This document shows, in pieces, positions 9,486 through 18,294 of a stretch of DNA of 64,000 nt (the first letter of the stretch is position 1; each line of letters begins with the position of its first letter). The notes beneath the pieces were generated by a model. That model was not told the DNA's origin and did not search any database. It saw nothing but the letters and a program-made list of their open reading frames with translations. A program made the position numbers and the translations under genes. This DNA is from Halomarina oriensis (GTDB taxonomy: Archaea; Halobacteriota; Halobacteria; Halobacteriales; Haloarculaceae). Where the stretch lies: NCBI RefSeq assembly GCF_009791395.1, contig NZ_WSZK01000012.1, positions 87,569-151,568 on the forward strand, given 5' to 3'.

Positions 9486-9827
9486 ATGGGACTCGTCTTC
9501 TTCCGAACCACGGCGCTCGCAGACCTCGTCGCGTTCTACACGGACGTCGTCGGGGCGCGTGTCTGGCACGAGCAACCGGCCTGTACCATCCTCGAACACG
9601 GCGCGTTCCGCGTGGGGTTCTGCGACGGCGACGAGACGGAGACCGACGGGGTACTCACGTTCGTCTACCCGAACCGGGCGGGCGTCGACGCGGCCCACGA
9701 GCGCCTCCACGACCACGGCGTCGACACTGACGGCGACCCCAGGTTCAACGAGCGGTACGACATCTACCAGTTCTTCGCCGAGGACCCCGACGGCCGGACC
9801 GTCGAGTTCCAGACGTTCGAGCACTGA
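9486..9827 (+). CDS. VOC family (glyoxalase/dioxygenase-fold) protein
   Basis: 113 residues forming two beta-alpha-beta-beta-beta modules of the vicinal oxygen chelate fold. The typical C-terminal signature FFAEDPDGRTVEFQTFEH carries the metal-ligand-like Glu. The N-terminal strand GLVFFRTTALADLVAFYTDVVGA is standard for lyases and dioxygenases of this fold, but the substrate cannot be predicted. The TATA-like GGTTTAG at 9455-9461 lies about 29 nt before the ATG, so the mRNA is probably leaderless and the start is well supported. Confidence 0.82.
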   Translation: MGLVFFRTTALADLVAFYTDVVGARVWHEQPACTILEHGAFRVGFCDGDETETDGVLTFVYPNRAGVDAAHERLHDHGVDTDGDPRFNERYDIYQFFAEDPDGRTVEFQTFEH

Positions 9828-9859
9828 CCCCGAGCGTCCCTCACGAACGCCGGGGGCGC

Positions 9860-11419
9860 TCAGGCCGGGTCCGTCGTACGGTCGGCCGACGGGCCATCGT
9901 CGACCGGTCCGGTCGTGTCCCGAAGTGACTCGGTCCGTTCGCGGTGGTGCTGAGACCGACGCTCGGCGACGGCGGTGTGCATCCGGCGTTCGACCTCCTC
10001 GCGGAGTCGGTCGGCGTCCTCGGTGTCGATGTCGACGGCCTGTGCGTCCTGCCCGCCGTACCCTCCCGACCCGGCGGTGTCGACGACGAGCGTCGCGAGG
10101 TCACGACGGCGCTGGAACACCGTCGAGGCGGTGGTGACCGTCTGGATGCGGTGGTACGGGACGACCACCTCCCGCTGGACGACGTAGCCGTTGCGTGCGA
10201 GGACGTAGTCGCCCTGGATGGCGTAGCCACGGGCGCTCCACGTCGCCTGTGCGGCCACCGGGACGACGGGGAGCAAGACGAGCGTCCCCCACCACGCGCC
10301 GTCGAGCGGTGTGAACCGGACGACCGCGTAGGCGAGTGCGACGACACCGAGTGCGACGGCGAGATACCGAATCGCGTAGCGCGTCCGTGCACGCTTCGGC
10401 GGCCGGACGTACTCGGGGTCGTCGAACGATTCGATGGACTGAGCCAGCGAGACGACGCGGTCACGTTCGGCGAACGGGACGGCCGACTGCGACCCGCCCT
10501 CGCCGGGGGCGTACCCCGCGGTAACCACCGCGAGCGACCCGTGGCCGATGGCCCGCGCGAGGACGTTCGCCTTGATGGAGAGCGACTGGACCTTGTCGAG
10601 CGGGATGGTGCCGCTGTAGCGTTGCAACAGTCCGCGCTCGTAGCGGAGTTCGTCGTGGGCGCGCCGGAGGGTGAACCCGTAGTAGTTCGTGACGGCGACG
10701 AGGCCGCCGACGAGCGCCGCGACGGTGTAGAGGACGAGCAGGCCGCCCACGCCGAGCGTGATGGGCGAGAGTTGGACCAGCAGTGGCCGGGTCGGTGCGA
10801 CGACGTCGCCGAGCGACGGCGCGAACAGCGGCACCCCGACCGAGAGAAACGAGAGGATACGGAGGTCGACCGAGACGAACCCCAGCAAGAACAGTTCGCG
10901 CATCGTGATGGCGAACAGGGGGTCGTCGCCGTCGGCGTCGGTGTACCGCTCGGCGTCGGCGTCCTCGACGGCCGACTCCCCGCGGTTGAGACGGCCGATG
11001 TCGTCCTGGAGGCGACGGGCCTCCGAACGGGAGACGTACCGGAGGGTCGCCTCGGTACCGCTTCCACCGGCCGTCTCCAGTCGGACCTCGGCGATGCCGA
11101 GCGCACGCTGGACGGGGTTCGCGGCGATGTCGACGTTCTGGATGCGCCGCAGTGGTATCTCGCGGGTCCGCCGCGAGACGATGCCCGAGCGGATGTCGAA
11201 CGTCTGGTCGGTGAGGTCGTAGGTGAACCGTCGGAAGTAGAGGACCTGGTAGCCGGCGGCGAGGGCGACGACGAGCACCACCGCGCCAGCCAGCAACAGC
11301 GCTGGCGGGGCGAGCGACGTGTCGTTCCCGCCGGTGATGGCGACGATGGCCACCAGCCAGACCAGACGGGTCACCGACTCGCCGGCCCGGTACGGGATCG
11401 AACGGACGTCGAGTCTCAT
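9860..11419 (-). CDS. PH-domain (bPH2/YdbT-like) membrane protein
   Basis: 519 residues with repeated units of paired membrane helices followed by bacterial-PH domains. The PH signatures are visible: RQREIPLRRIQNVD-type (here REIPLRRIQNVDIAA, ~95-109), then GTIPLDKVQSLSIKA and later VPYHRIQTVTTAST. This is the multi-copy bPH2 architecture of YdbT/YvbH proteins. The C-terminal ~40 residues are acidic and disordered. Its start overlaps the end of the single-PH partner by 4 nt (11416-11419), as in bacterial ydbS-ydbT pairs. The proteins presumably act together in the membrane; in Bacillus the pair affects sensitivity to amylocyclicin-like peptides, but function here is unknown. Confidence 0.82.
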   Translation of the reverse strand: MRLDVRSIPYRAGESVTRLVWLVAIVAITGGNDTSLAPPALLLAGAVVLVVALAAGYQVLYFRRFTYDLTDQTFDIRSGIVSRRTREIPLRRIQNVDIAANPVQRALGIAEVRLETAGGSGTEATLRYVSRSEARRLQDDIGRLNRGESAVEDADAERYTDADGDDPLFAITMRELFLLGFVSVDLRILSFLSVGVPLFAPSLGDVVAPTRPLLVQLSPITLGVGGLLVLYTVAALVGGLVAVTNYYGFTLRRAHDELRYERGLLQRYSGTIPLDKVQSLSIKANVLARAIGHGSLAVVTAGYAPGEGGSQSAVPFAERDRVVSLAQSIESFDDPEYVRPPKRARTRYAIRYLAVALGVVALAYAVVRFTPLDGAWWGTLVLLPVVPVAAQATWSARGYAIQGDYVLARNGYVVQREVVVPYHRIQTVTTASTVFQRRRDLATLVVDTAGSGGYGGQDAQAVDIDTEDADRLREEVERRMHTAVAERRSQHHRERTESLRDTTGPVDDGPSADRTTDPA

Positions 11420-11964
11420 ACCGCGTCTTCACCCTCGGCGACGATGGCGAGGCGTTTCAGTCGCTCCTGTAACTCCTCGGCGTCCTCCGGGGTGAGACCG
11501 GGGATGGTCACGTCCGCGCCCCGCGACCCGGCGGTGTAGACGACGACGGTGGCGAGGCCGGCCCCACGTTCGACGGGGCCGCGGTTTGCGTCGACGTGCT
11601 GGATACGGACGTACGGGACGACCGTTCGGACGCGCGTGAACACCCCTCGGTCGAGGAACAGCGAGTCGGTCCGGACCTGGTAGCGCCAGATGCGGTATCT
11701 GGCGACGGCCAGCAGGACGGAGACGAGTCCGAACAGCGCGAACACGACGACGCCGGGCCAGAGCAACCGCTCGACTGCGTAGGCGATACCACCGACGATG
11801 GCTCCGAGCACCGCCGCCGTCAACAGCGCCTGGGTGACCCAGACGTATCTGACTCGGGGGTCGAGTGAGCGCATCGGTCCCGACAGCGCCTCGCGGTCGG
11901 ACTCCACGGACGTGTCGGCGGCTTCCTCGCTCGCGTGGTCCGCGTCACCGTCGGCGGTCGTCAT
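11416..11964 (-). CDS. Single PH-domain (YdbS-like) membrane protein
   Basis: 182 residues: an acidic tail of ~25 residues, then SLDPRVRYVWVTQALL leading into two membrane helices. A bacterial-PH domain follows with RVRTVVPYVRIQHVDANRGPVERG and a C-terminal PGLTPEDAEELQERL helix. It heads a two-gene operon with the larger PH protein. A box TATTTAC (minus strand, 11988-11994) is 30 nt before the ATG at 11962-11964. That selects this start over an in-frame ATG three codons upstream. Confidence 0.82.
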   Translation of the reverse strand: MTTADGDADHASEEAADTSVESDREALSGPMRSLDPRVRYVWVTQALLTAAVLGAIVGGIAYAVERLLWPGVVVFALFGLVSVLLAVARYRIWRYQVRTDSLFLDRGVFTRVRTVVPYVRIQHVDANRGPVERGAGLATVVVYTAGSRGADVTIPGLTPEDAEELQERLKRLAIVAEGEDAV

Positions 11965-12067
11965 CGTGCACACGACGACACCCGGCAGTAAATAGCTGGG
12001 TGGAGACGCCGCGTCGAACCGACCGACGCGGGAGCACTCGGGGACGGTCGGTCGCGTCGGCCGGCAC

Positions 12068-12784
12068 TCAGACGCGCCGCACCCGGTCGGCCTTCACCGC
12101 CAGCGCCGGCGCGTAGTGACAGACCGGGTCGCCGTCGGGCGTCTCGAACCCGTTGGCCACGAAACAGTCGTTGCGCCGCACGTCGAGTTCGGCGGGGACG
12201 AGCGGCCACGGGTCGTGTCGAATCTCGCCGACGCGGGTGGATTCGGCGGCCGTCCGCGGGTCCGCGCCCTGCGCCGCCGCGTCGACGCCCGCCGTGAAGA
12301 AGCGGTAGCGCTCGGTGAGAAAGCGCGCTCGCTGCTCGTCGGCCAGCGGTTCGTCGGTCGGTCGGTAGTCCGCGTCGAACACCAGCGGCGGGGCGTCCCG
12401 GTGGACGCGCCGTGAGCGGAACCGAACGCCGTCGTCGCGGTCGGTGACGCGCATCGACGCGTCGTAGTACGGGAGGTGGAACAGTCGGCGGGCGGCCCGG
12501 ACCCCGAGGCGGTCCCCCGCGTCGAGGTTGAAGAAGTAGATGCCCGGTGACCCTTCGTGGGTGACGTAGGTCCGGAGGTTGAGTTCGGGAAACGAGAAGC
12601 CCAGCGCCTCGGGCGTCCCGCGTGGCCGAATCCCGTCCATCCGGAAGCCGACGACGCTCAGCCACGCTCGCCCGCCGTACGTGTCGAGGGCCAGTCCGGG
12701 CGGGAGGCGGGAGGCGACCGTCTCGGGAGCGACCGCCCAGTGGGCGAACAGCGTATCGCGCCACGTCATCCTGACGAGCGACAT
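12068..12784 (-). CDS. DUF2071 (YqjF-like) family protein
   Basis: 238 residues with the DUF2071 hallmarks: TWRDTLFAHWAVAPETVASRLPPGLALDTY at the N-terminus (cited in two parts: TWRDTLFAHW and RLPPGLALDTY), then AWLSVVGFRMDGIRPRG, LNLRTYVTHEGSPGIYFF and the YYDASMRV segment. The fold resembles acetoacetate decarboxylase-like proteins. The function is not established. I placed the start at the ATG 12782-12784 because the family begins directly with this Trp-Arg segment and the longer frame adds an Arg/Cys-rich stretch. It is divergent from the small gene at 12859. Confidence 0.82.
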   Translation of the reverse strand: MSLVRMTWRDTLFAHWAVAPETVASRLPPGLALDTYGGRAWLSVVGFRMDGIRPRGTPEALGFSFPELNLRTYVTHEGSPGIYFFNLDAGDRLGVRAARRLFHLPYYDASMRVTDRDDGVRFRSRRVHRDAPPLVFDADYRPTDEPLADEQRARFLTERYRFFTAGVDAAAQGADPRTAAESTRVGEIRHDPWPLVPAELDVRRNDCFVANGFETPDGDPVCHYAPALAVKADRVRRV

Positions 12785-12858
12785 AGGTCGACTACGAGGG
12801 CCGTCGGTTTCGGCGTACCGTTCGCGGTACTTTTCGAGGCAGCGTCCCCACTCGACGC

Positions 12859-13071
12859 ATGGACCTCCCCGCCGACACCCCCGCACGCTGCCCGGTATGT
12901 GAGACGGCGTACGACTCCGTCTCGGTGCACGACTCGGGGCTGATGGTCAACCTGCTCGACAACCCTCGCTACCGCCGGGTCTGCTTCGAACCGGTCGAGG
13001 GACCGGCGGTCCGGTTCTACCACCACACGCACGAACAGGTGATAGGGAGGGGCGACGGCGAACGCGACTGA
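12859..13071 (+). CDS. Small haloarchaeal hypothetical protein
   Basis: 70 residues beginning MDLPADTPARCPVCETAYD, with a single CPVC knuckle at 11-14 and a third Cys at ~42, then HHTHEQVIG near the end. Acidic, soluble and without a membrane segment. It may bind a metal through CPVC and the His cluster. I do not recognise a named family. The reading frame has typical G/C third positions and the gene is divergent from DUF2071. About 150 bases of apparently empty sequence follow to 13221. Confidence 0.55.
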   Translation: MDLPADTPARCPVCETAYDSVSVHDSGLMVNLLDNPRYRRVCFEPVEGPAVRFYHHTHEQVIGRGDGERD

Positions 13072-13221
13072 CCTCGCGGCCACCTACGCCGCTCGCCGGC
13101 CACCCACACGAGACGCAGTTCCGGCACGCGACGACGACCGACCACGCGTTCGACGCCTCGTCTCGCCCGACCGGACGTCCCGCCGGCACACCGAGAGAGC
13201 CGACCCGCACACCGTGTTCAG

Positions 13222-14196
13222 CTACTGGTGGCCGGCGACGCGCACCGGTTCGTACGGCGCTTCGAGGTACTCCACGTCGGAGTCCGACAGCGAGATGTCG
13301 AGTGCCTCGACGGCCTCTTCGAGGTGTTCGACGCTCGTCGTCCCGACGATGGGGGCGTCGACCCACTCCTTCGAGAACAGCCACGCGAGACCGATCTGGG
13401 CCATCGTCGCCCCCTCGTCGGCGGCGAGTTCCTGGACGCGCTCGTTGACCTCCGTCCCGCCGCCCTCGAAGTACGGGTGTGACCGGGCGTGACTGTCGGA
13501 TTTGCCTCGCGTGGTCGCGTCGAACTCCTCGTGGGGACGGGCGAGGTAGCCGCGGGCGAGCGGCGACCACGGGACGACGCCGACGTTCTCCTGCTCGCAG
13601 AACGGGAGCATCTCGCGTTCCTCCTCGCGGTAGAGCAGGTTGTAGTGGTTCTGCATCGTGGCGAAGCGTTCGAGACGCTCCACGTCGCTGGTGTGAAGGG
13701 CGTCGGCGAACTGGTAGGCGTGCATCGAACTCGCGCCGACGTAGCGGGCCTTCCCCCGGCGGACGGCGTCGTCGAGCGCCCGCATCGTCCCCTCGATGGG
13801 TGTGTCGTAGTCCCATCGGTGGGTCTGGTAGAGGTCGACACACTCCATCCCCAGTCGGTCGAGGGAGTTGTCGAGTTGCTGTTCGATGGCCTTCCGCGAG
13901 AGACCACCGGAGTTCGGGTCGTCCTCGTCCATCTGGAAGTACCCCTTCGTGGCGACGACCTGTTCGTCCCGGCGACCCTCCAGTGCCTTCCCCAGTACGC
14001 GCTCGGACTCGCCGTTCGAGTACATGTTCGCCGTGTCGAAGAAGTTGATACCGAGGTCGATGGCGCGGTCGACCAGTTCCAGGCCCGCCTCCTCGTCGAG
14101 CACCCAGTCGCGCCAGTCGCTGGTGCCGAAGCTCATACAGCCCAGACAGATGCGCGAGACGGTCGTTCCCGTGTCACCGAGCGTCGTGTACTCCAT
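13222..14196 (-). CDS. Aldo/keto reductase
   Basis: 324 residues of the AKR superfamily (TIM barrel, NADPH-dependent). The catalytic tetrad is complete: Asp54 and Tyr59 in FFDTANMYSNG, Lys84 in VVATKGYF, and His127 in LYQTHRWD. The opening MEYTTLGDTGTTVSRICLGCMSFG is typical of the AKR11/AKR13-like group that includes YajO-type enzymes. The C-terminal WLFSKEWVDAPIVGTTSVEHL carries the NADP-binding segment. It should reduce an aldehyde or ketone in the cytoplasm; the substrate is unknown. Monocistronic by context. Confidence 0.9.
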   Translation of the reverse strand: MEYTTLGDTGTTVSRICLGCMSFGTSDWRDWVLDEEAGLELVDRAIDLGINFFDTANMYSNGESERVLGKALEGRRDEQVVATKGYFQMDEDDPNSGGLSRKAIEQQLDNSLDRLGMECVDLYQTHRWDYDTPIEGTMRALDDAVRRGKARYVGASSMHAYQFADALHTSDVERLERFATMQNHYNLLYREEEREMLPFCEQENVGVVPWSPLARGYLARPHEEFDATTRGKSDSHARSHPYFEGGGTEVNERVQELAADEGATMAQIGLAWLFSKEWVDAPIVGTTSVEHLEEAVEALDISLSDSDVEYLEAPYEPVRVAGHQ

Positions 14197-14292
14197 GAGA
14201 TCGACTCACAGGGAACCGACATAACTCTCGGGAACGGGGCGAACGGGCGGCCCGTCCCTCGTCGTGAAGGCGGTGGCTCGCGTACCACCGGT

Positions 14293-14757
14293 ATGTCGCT
14301 CTCGCTCTCGCGGACGGCCGACGGGACCCGACTCGAAATCGGACGGGTGGTGGACGCCCCCGCCGAGACGCTGTGGAACCTCCTGCGAGACACCACCACC
14401 TGGCCCGAGTGGGGGCCGAGCGTCCGCGCCGTCGACTGTGACGTCCGCTACGTGGAGGCGGGAACCGAGGGGCGGGTCCGACTCGCCACGCCGGGCCACC
14501 CGTGGGCACGGTTCCGTATCACCTCGTGTGCGGACCATCGCTGGTCGTGGTCGGTGAGTCCACCGCTGAACGACGCGATACGCAACGTCTTCGACCCCGG
14601 ACCGACGCTTCCGGCGACGGGCCACCGCGTCGAACCGCTCGGTGAGGGGCGTTGTCGCGTCGTCTTCGAGGTGCCACCGCTCGCGGCGGGGTACGCCGTC
14701 GTCTGTCGACGAGCGCTGGCGAGGCTCGACGAGTTGGCACACGAACGGCGGACGTAG
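14293..14757 (+). CDS. SRPBCC family protein
   Basis: 154 residues with the START/polyketide-cyclase-like order of strands: RLEIGRVVDAPAETLWNLLRD at the N-terminus, then TWPEWGPSVRAVD, an EAGTEGRVRL strand, and a C-terminal helix ending ALARLDELAHERRT. Proteins of this fold bind a hydrophobic ligand in a central cavity. Nothing here tells the ligand. The ATG at 14293 was chosen because the strand begins within ten residues of it. It stands alone, divergent from the aldo/keto reductase. Confidence 0.78.
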   Translation: MSLSLSRTADGTRLEIGRVVDAPAETLWNLLRDTTTWPEWGPSVRAVDCDVRYVEAGTEGRVRLATPGHPWARFRITSCADHRWSWSVSPPLNDAIRNVFDPGPTLPATGHRVEPLGEGRCRVVFEVPPLAAGYAVVCRRALARLDELAHERRT

Positions 14758-14852
14758 GACCGGGACTGTCCCGTGTCCACTCGGCGCACGGGCAGGTCGC
14801 GTCCTGCAGGGGCGAGACGGGAGGAGGGCGGTTCGTGGTCGGTGCGTCGTAG

Positions 14853-15089
14853 CTACCGGGAGACGGTGATGGCGTCGCGTACCCGTCGAAGGTCCTCGCC
14901 GATGCCGGCCCCGTCACACTCGTCGCTCGGGCACTCGTAGTGCCAGCCGTCCCGTGTCGCTCGTCGCTCCGCGAACCGCTCCCCGCACTTCCCGCAGAAC
15001 AACTGCGCGTCCGAGCAGGTGTCGCGGTGGAGTTCGAGTTCGAGTTTCGACGTGAACGTCCGCTTGCAGTTCCTGCAGGTGTGCGTCAT
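14853..15089 (-). CDS. Small two-finger zinc protein (C2H2/C2HC-like)
   Basis: 78 residues. The first finger is CRNCKRTFTS...LELHRDTC (residues 5-25, CxxC with His and Cys), the second CGKCGERF...YECPSDEC (about 32-58). The remainder is a short charged helix, LRRVRDAITVSR. Small proteins of this kind are common in haloarchaea and may bind nucleic acid, but function is unproven. A minus-strand TATTATAG box at 15113-15120 ends about 24 nt before the ATG, indicating a leaderless mRNA. Confidence 0.72.
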   Translation of the reverse strand: MTHTCRNCKRTFTSKLELELHRDTCSDAQLFCGKCGERFAERRATRDGWHYECPSDECDGAGIGEDLRRVRDAITVSR

Positions 15090-15132
15090 ACCCTTCCCTC
15101 ATGGCTACAAAACTATAATATTACCGTAGGCG

Positions 15133-15155
15133 GCCGTGTGTGGCCTTCACACGGC
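15133..15155. terminator. Hairpin between doxX remnant and zinc-finger gene
   Basis: A perfect 8-bp inverted repeat, GCCGTGTG (15133-15140) and CACACGGC (15148-15155), encloses a 7-nt loop. It lies ~50 nt beyond the doxX stop in the leftward direction and just before the promoter of the next gene. It may be a terminator or an RNA-processing structure; there is no U-tract directly beside it, so the call is tentative. Confidence 0.3.
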
Positions 15156-15205
15156 GAATCGAGCGACGGCGTGGTTCCGTTCGGATATCGTGGCTGTACG
15201 GCGTT

Positions 15206-15663
15206 CTACAACGCCGTCACGTCGACGGCGAGGGGCCACGTCCCCCCACCGAGAGCGAGGAAGGCGAGTGCGCCGCCGACGATGGCGACGTTCTTCAGGA
15301 ACTGGGTCGTCTCGGTCTGCCGGTGCTCCTCGGGGGCGGCCCAGAAGTCGTGCATCGTGGGCGTCGAGACCAGCAGGAAGACGACGAGCGCTCCCCTCCC
15401 AGGACAGGAACGACCCCCGTCGCCACCGACAGGCCCCCGAAGACGAGCATCCCGCCGGAGAACGCCACCGAGAGCCCCGCTGCCGGGACGCCCTTCGCGT
15501 CCGCGTATCCGGCCATCTGTTCGCCGTTCAGGAAGTGGTTCAGCCCCATGAACGCCAGCACTCCACCGAACAGGACGCGAGCGAGGAGGAAGACCAGTTC
15601 CGCCGTCACGCCGTCGAATACGGTCTGAAACGGTACGGCCGTGAAACCGACATCAGGTTGCAT
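15206..15663 (-). pseudogene. doxX: DoxX-family membrane protein, single-base frameshift
   Basis: The first part reads in one frame from the ATG at 15661-15663 through LARVLFGGVLAFMGLNHF and the helix ending near VATGVVPVLGG. The rest of a normal DoxX protein is in another frame: ALVVFLLVSTPTMHDFW, TTQFLKNVAIVGGAL and a last helix ending at the stop 15206-15208. The switch falls in the G-rich minus-strand stretch GGGAGGGGAGC at about 15389-15399. One extra G there would restore an uninterrupted ~152-residue DoxX protein with four helices. Either the assembly has a homopolymer miscall or the gene is truly broken. Both halves still look under coding constraint, which favours a sequencing error or a very recent mutation. 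Confidence 0.75.
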
Positions 15664-15774
15664 CACGTCATCTGATAGGCGCTCGAACCCACAAGTTGTC
15701 TCGCGGACGTGAACGTTACCGGGGAGTAGCACGCGTCACCAGGTGGCGACACGGGACATCGGGTGACGACGACG

Positions 15775-16434
15775 TCACCTGTCGGACATCGGGCCGACCA
15801 GCAGCGCCTCTTGGACGAGGACTTCCGAACCACGGCGGATGCGCTCGGAGAGCGCCTGGTGTGAGATACCGAGTTCGTCGGCCAGTTCGTCGAGGTCGGT
15901 CTCGCGTGGCACCGCGAAGTACCCCGCCTCACAGGCGTTCGTGAGTGCCTCGTACTGCTCCTGGGTGAGCCCGAACCGTCCGGAGGGCTCGCCGTTCATC
16001 TCGCGGACGTGGAGCACCTCGAACGAGAGGCCGTGGCTCTCACAGAACTCGTTGGTCTTCGAGAGCGCGTTCCGGTCGGGATAGAGGATGCGCAGTTCCC
16101 ACCGCGTCCCGTTGGAGTAGGCGTTCATCACCGTCGCGTTGAGCGTCGTCACCATCTCCAGGACGAGTCGGACGTGGTCGACCCAGACCATCCGGTAGAG
16201 CATCTCCTCGCCGAAGTCCGCCAGCAGCGAGTACTCCTCGACGTCCGGGTCCGCCTCCAGAGCCGACTCCAGTTCCTCGCTGTCGACGTTCCGTGCCCAG
16301 ACGAGCGGCATCACCGCTTCGTCGCCGCTCTCGACGATTCGTTCACACTCGAACTCCACGTCCGGGAGATCGGCAATCGTCCGGCGGAGCGCGAACTCGT
16401 CGGCGGGTATCGCTGCACGCGTCACCGTCGCCAT
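15775..16434 (-). CDS. Bat-type HTH-10 transcriptional regulator
   Basis: 219 residues. The N-terminal ~150 form the sensory or dimer domain seen in haloarchaeal Bat-like regulators (FALRRTIADLPDVEFECERIV, later SLLADFGEEMLYRMVWVD). The C-terminus carries the HTH-10 DNA-binding domain: LTQEQYEALTNACEAGYF, then VPRETDLDELADELGIS and QALSERIRRGSEVL. No GAF or PAS domain precedes it. I placed the start at the ATG at 16432-16434; the upstream frame is Arg/Gln-rich. It probably controls nearby or unlinked genes. Two further members of this family lie near 52 kb. Confidence 0.85.
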   Translation of the reverse strand: MATVTRAAIPADEFALRRTIADLPDVEFECERIVESGDEAVMPLVWARNVDSEELESALEADPDVEEYSLLADFGEEMLYRMVWVDHVRLVLEMVTTLNATVMNAYSNGTRWELRILYPDRNALSKTNEFCESHGLSFEVLHVREMNGEPSGRFGLTQEQYEALTNACEAGYFAVPRETDLDELADELGISHQALSERIRRGSEVLVQEALLVGPMSDR

Positions 16435-16527
16435 TGTCTGTCGGAACTGGCGAGGGGTGTCGTAGTAAAGCTGTTCCTCCCTGCACCCCGTTGCCGGAGG
16501 CGACCGGCGCGGCACCGACCGTGTCTG

Positions 16528-17562
16528 TCAGTCGTAGTTCTCGGGGTACGCCGCGGCCAGCAGTTCCGGGTCGTCGAGCAACCGTTCGCGGACCGGGGCG
16601 ACGGCGTCCGCGATGTAGTCAGCCGCCGCGTTCTTGAGGTCCTGTGGGTGGAGTTCCTCGCTCACGAACTCCGCTTCGAGCGACTCGTAGTCCTCGTAGA
16701 CGAGGTCACCGCCGAACTTCTCGGGGCGCTCCACCGCGAAGGAGTCGCCGTCCTCCTCTAGCAGCGGGAAGACGAGGTAGCGGACGTACTCCAGCACGCC
16801 GTTGTCCTCGGCCTCGCCCATCGGGCAGTACGCCTGCTGGAGCTTCTCGCGGACGGCCTCCCGGTCGTCGGTGAGGTCTATCTTCGATTCGGGGGCGCTG
16901 GACGACATCTTGTCCTCGGTCAGCCCCGAGAGCAGCGGGGCGAACACACAGACCGGCTTGTCGTAGCCGTAGTCCGGCAGCATCTCTCGGGCGAGCATGT
17001 AGATGCCCCGCTGGTCGATACCACCGTAGGCGATGTCGGCGTCGAGCGCCGCCACGTCGAGACTCTGCATCAGCGTGTAGACCAGTCCACCGAGTTTCGG
17101 GTTGTCGGACTGACGAACGACCTCGCTCCCCGCACGCTGGGCACGCGAGATGGTCGTGTCGGCGAGCATCCGGTAGAGGTCCAGCGTGTACGGCTGGTCG
17201 AGTTCGAACTCCCGACCCTGGACGAACTCGATGGCGTCGGGATCCGCACCGGCGACGTCGACCATCGCCTCGATGGCGGTCTGGTAGTACTCGGTCCGTG
17301 CGTCCAACAGGTCGAAGGGGCTCTTCTCGTCGTCGAGGTGCGCGTGGAGGTCCGCGACGAGCACCGTCACGTCGACGCCCGCCCGGATGAAGTCGGCCAG
17401 TTTCCGGATGGTCGTGAAGTGCCCGATGTGCATCTCGCCGGTCGGTGCGTAGCCGATGTACGCACTCGGCGACTCGCGTTCGAGCACCTCGGCGAGTTCC
17501 TCGTCCGTGACGACCTCCTGCGTGTAGCGGGTCATGAGTTCCCGCCGCTCGGCCGTGTCCAT
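16528..17562 (-). CDS. tyrS: Tyrosine--tRNA ligase
   Basis: 344-residue class I aminoacyl-tRNA synthetase of the short archaeal/eukaryotic TyrRS type. The ATP-binding HIGH motif is HIGH at residues 45-48, preceded by YIGYAPTGEM; the second signature is DKMSSS. The tyrosine-binding segment includes GGIDQRG. It charges tRNA-Tyr in the cytoplasm and lacks the bacterial S4 tail, as expected for archaea. A TATA-like CTTAAG lies ~25-30 nt upstream on the minus strand (about 17585-17590). Length is normal for the family. Confidence 0.95.
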   Translation of the reverse strand: MDTAERRELMTRYTQEVVTDEELAEVLERESPSAYIGYAPTGEMHIGHFTTIRKLADFIRAGVDVTVLVADLHAHLDDEKSPFDLLDARTEYYQTAIEAMVDVAGADPDAIEFVQGREFELDQPYTLDLYRMLADTTISRAQRAGSEVVRQSDNPKLGGLVYTLMQSLDVAALDADIAYGGIDQRGIYMLAREMLPDYGYDKPVCVFAPLLSGLTEDKMSSSAPESKIDLTDDREAVREKLQQAYCPMGEAEDNGVLEYVRYLVFPLLEEDGDSFAVERPEKFGGDLVYEDYESLEAEFVSEELHPQDLKNAAADYIADAVAPVRERLLDDPELLAAAYPENYD

Positions 17563-17805
17563 GGGTTCGCTTTCCGTCTCCTGCGCTTAAGCGATTCGGG
17601 ATGTAGCGACGCCGTGCCACGGTCGGTCTCCCGAGCGTGTCGACTCTCCCGTCCGTGGCGGTGCGTTCGTCGCCGTCAGTGAATCGTCTCCGCCGAGCGC
17701 GTCGTCTGCCGACGGGCCACTCGCTCGGCGAGTGAAGCTGTGTACCTGACGGCGTGACCCATCGGAGTCGGAGAGGACAAACCGCCAGAGCCCATAGAGG
17801 CCGAT

Positions 17806-18261
17806 ATGTACACGGGCAAGACGGAGAAACCGTGTTGTCTCTGCGGCGACCGGGAGACCGTCGCACGCCTCGACCTCCCGCCGAGAGCGGTGCAGTCGAT
17901 GAAGAACTCCGGGCCTATCGCGTGGCGGGACATCGTCGGCGAGGTGTCCATCCACTTCTGTGAGTCCGACTGGGACGTCGTCACCGACCTCGTGCTCGAC
18001 ACGGGGATGTCGCCGCTCCCGAAGTGCAACGTCGCACAGGCCTCCCTCGACATCCGGGAGGACTTCGAGGCGCTGTTGAACGACGTGCGCGACGAACCCG
18101 ACCAGGCACCGCTCGAACGCGAGATGCTCGCCGACGCCGAGGAGACCATCGAACGCACCGAACGCGAGGGAATAGAGGCGGTCAACACCCGCGCCGTCGT
18201 CGAGGCCTACGTCCGGAAGTGGTCGCTCGAAGACGCCGACAGGATGACCACGACGGACTGA
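17806..18261 (+). CDS. Conserved haloarchaeal hypothetical protein
   Basis: 151 residues, acidic and soluble. It starts MYTGKTEKPCCLCG with a CCLC cysteine cluster at 10-13, then Cys at ~52 (IHFCESDWD) and ~74 (LPKCNVAQ), so a metal site built from these cysteines is possible. The C-terminal half is helical and rich in Glu/Asp. I do not recognise the family. It is divergent from tyrS; about 240 bases separate the two starts, and I see no clear promoter element except A-rich patches. Confidence 0.68.
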   Translation: MYTGKTEKPCCLCGDRETVARLDLPPRAVQSMKNSGPIAWRDIVGEVSIHFCESDWDVVTDLVLDTGMSPLPKCNVAQASLDIREDFEALLNDVRDEPDQAPLEREMLADAEETIERTEREGIEAVNTRAVVEAYVRKWSLEDADRMTTTD

Positions 18262-18294
18262 GTCTCGGGGGTCGCCGCCGCTCGACGGCGGCGC

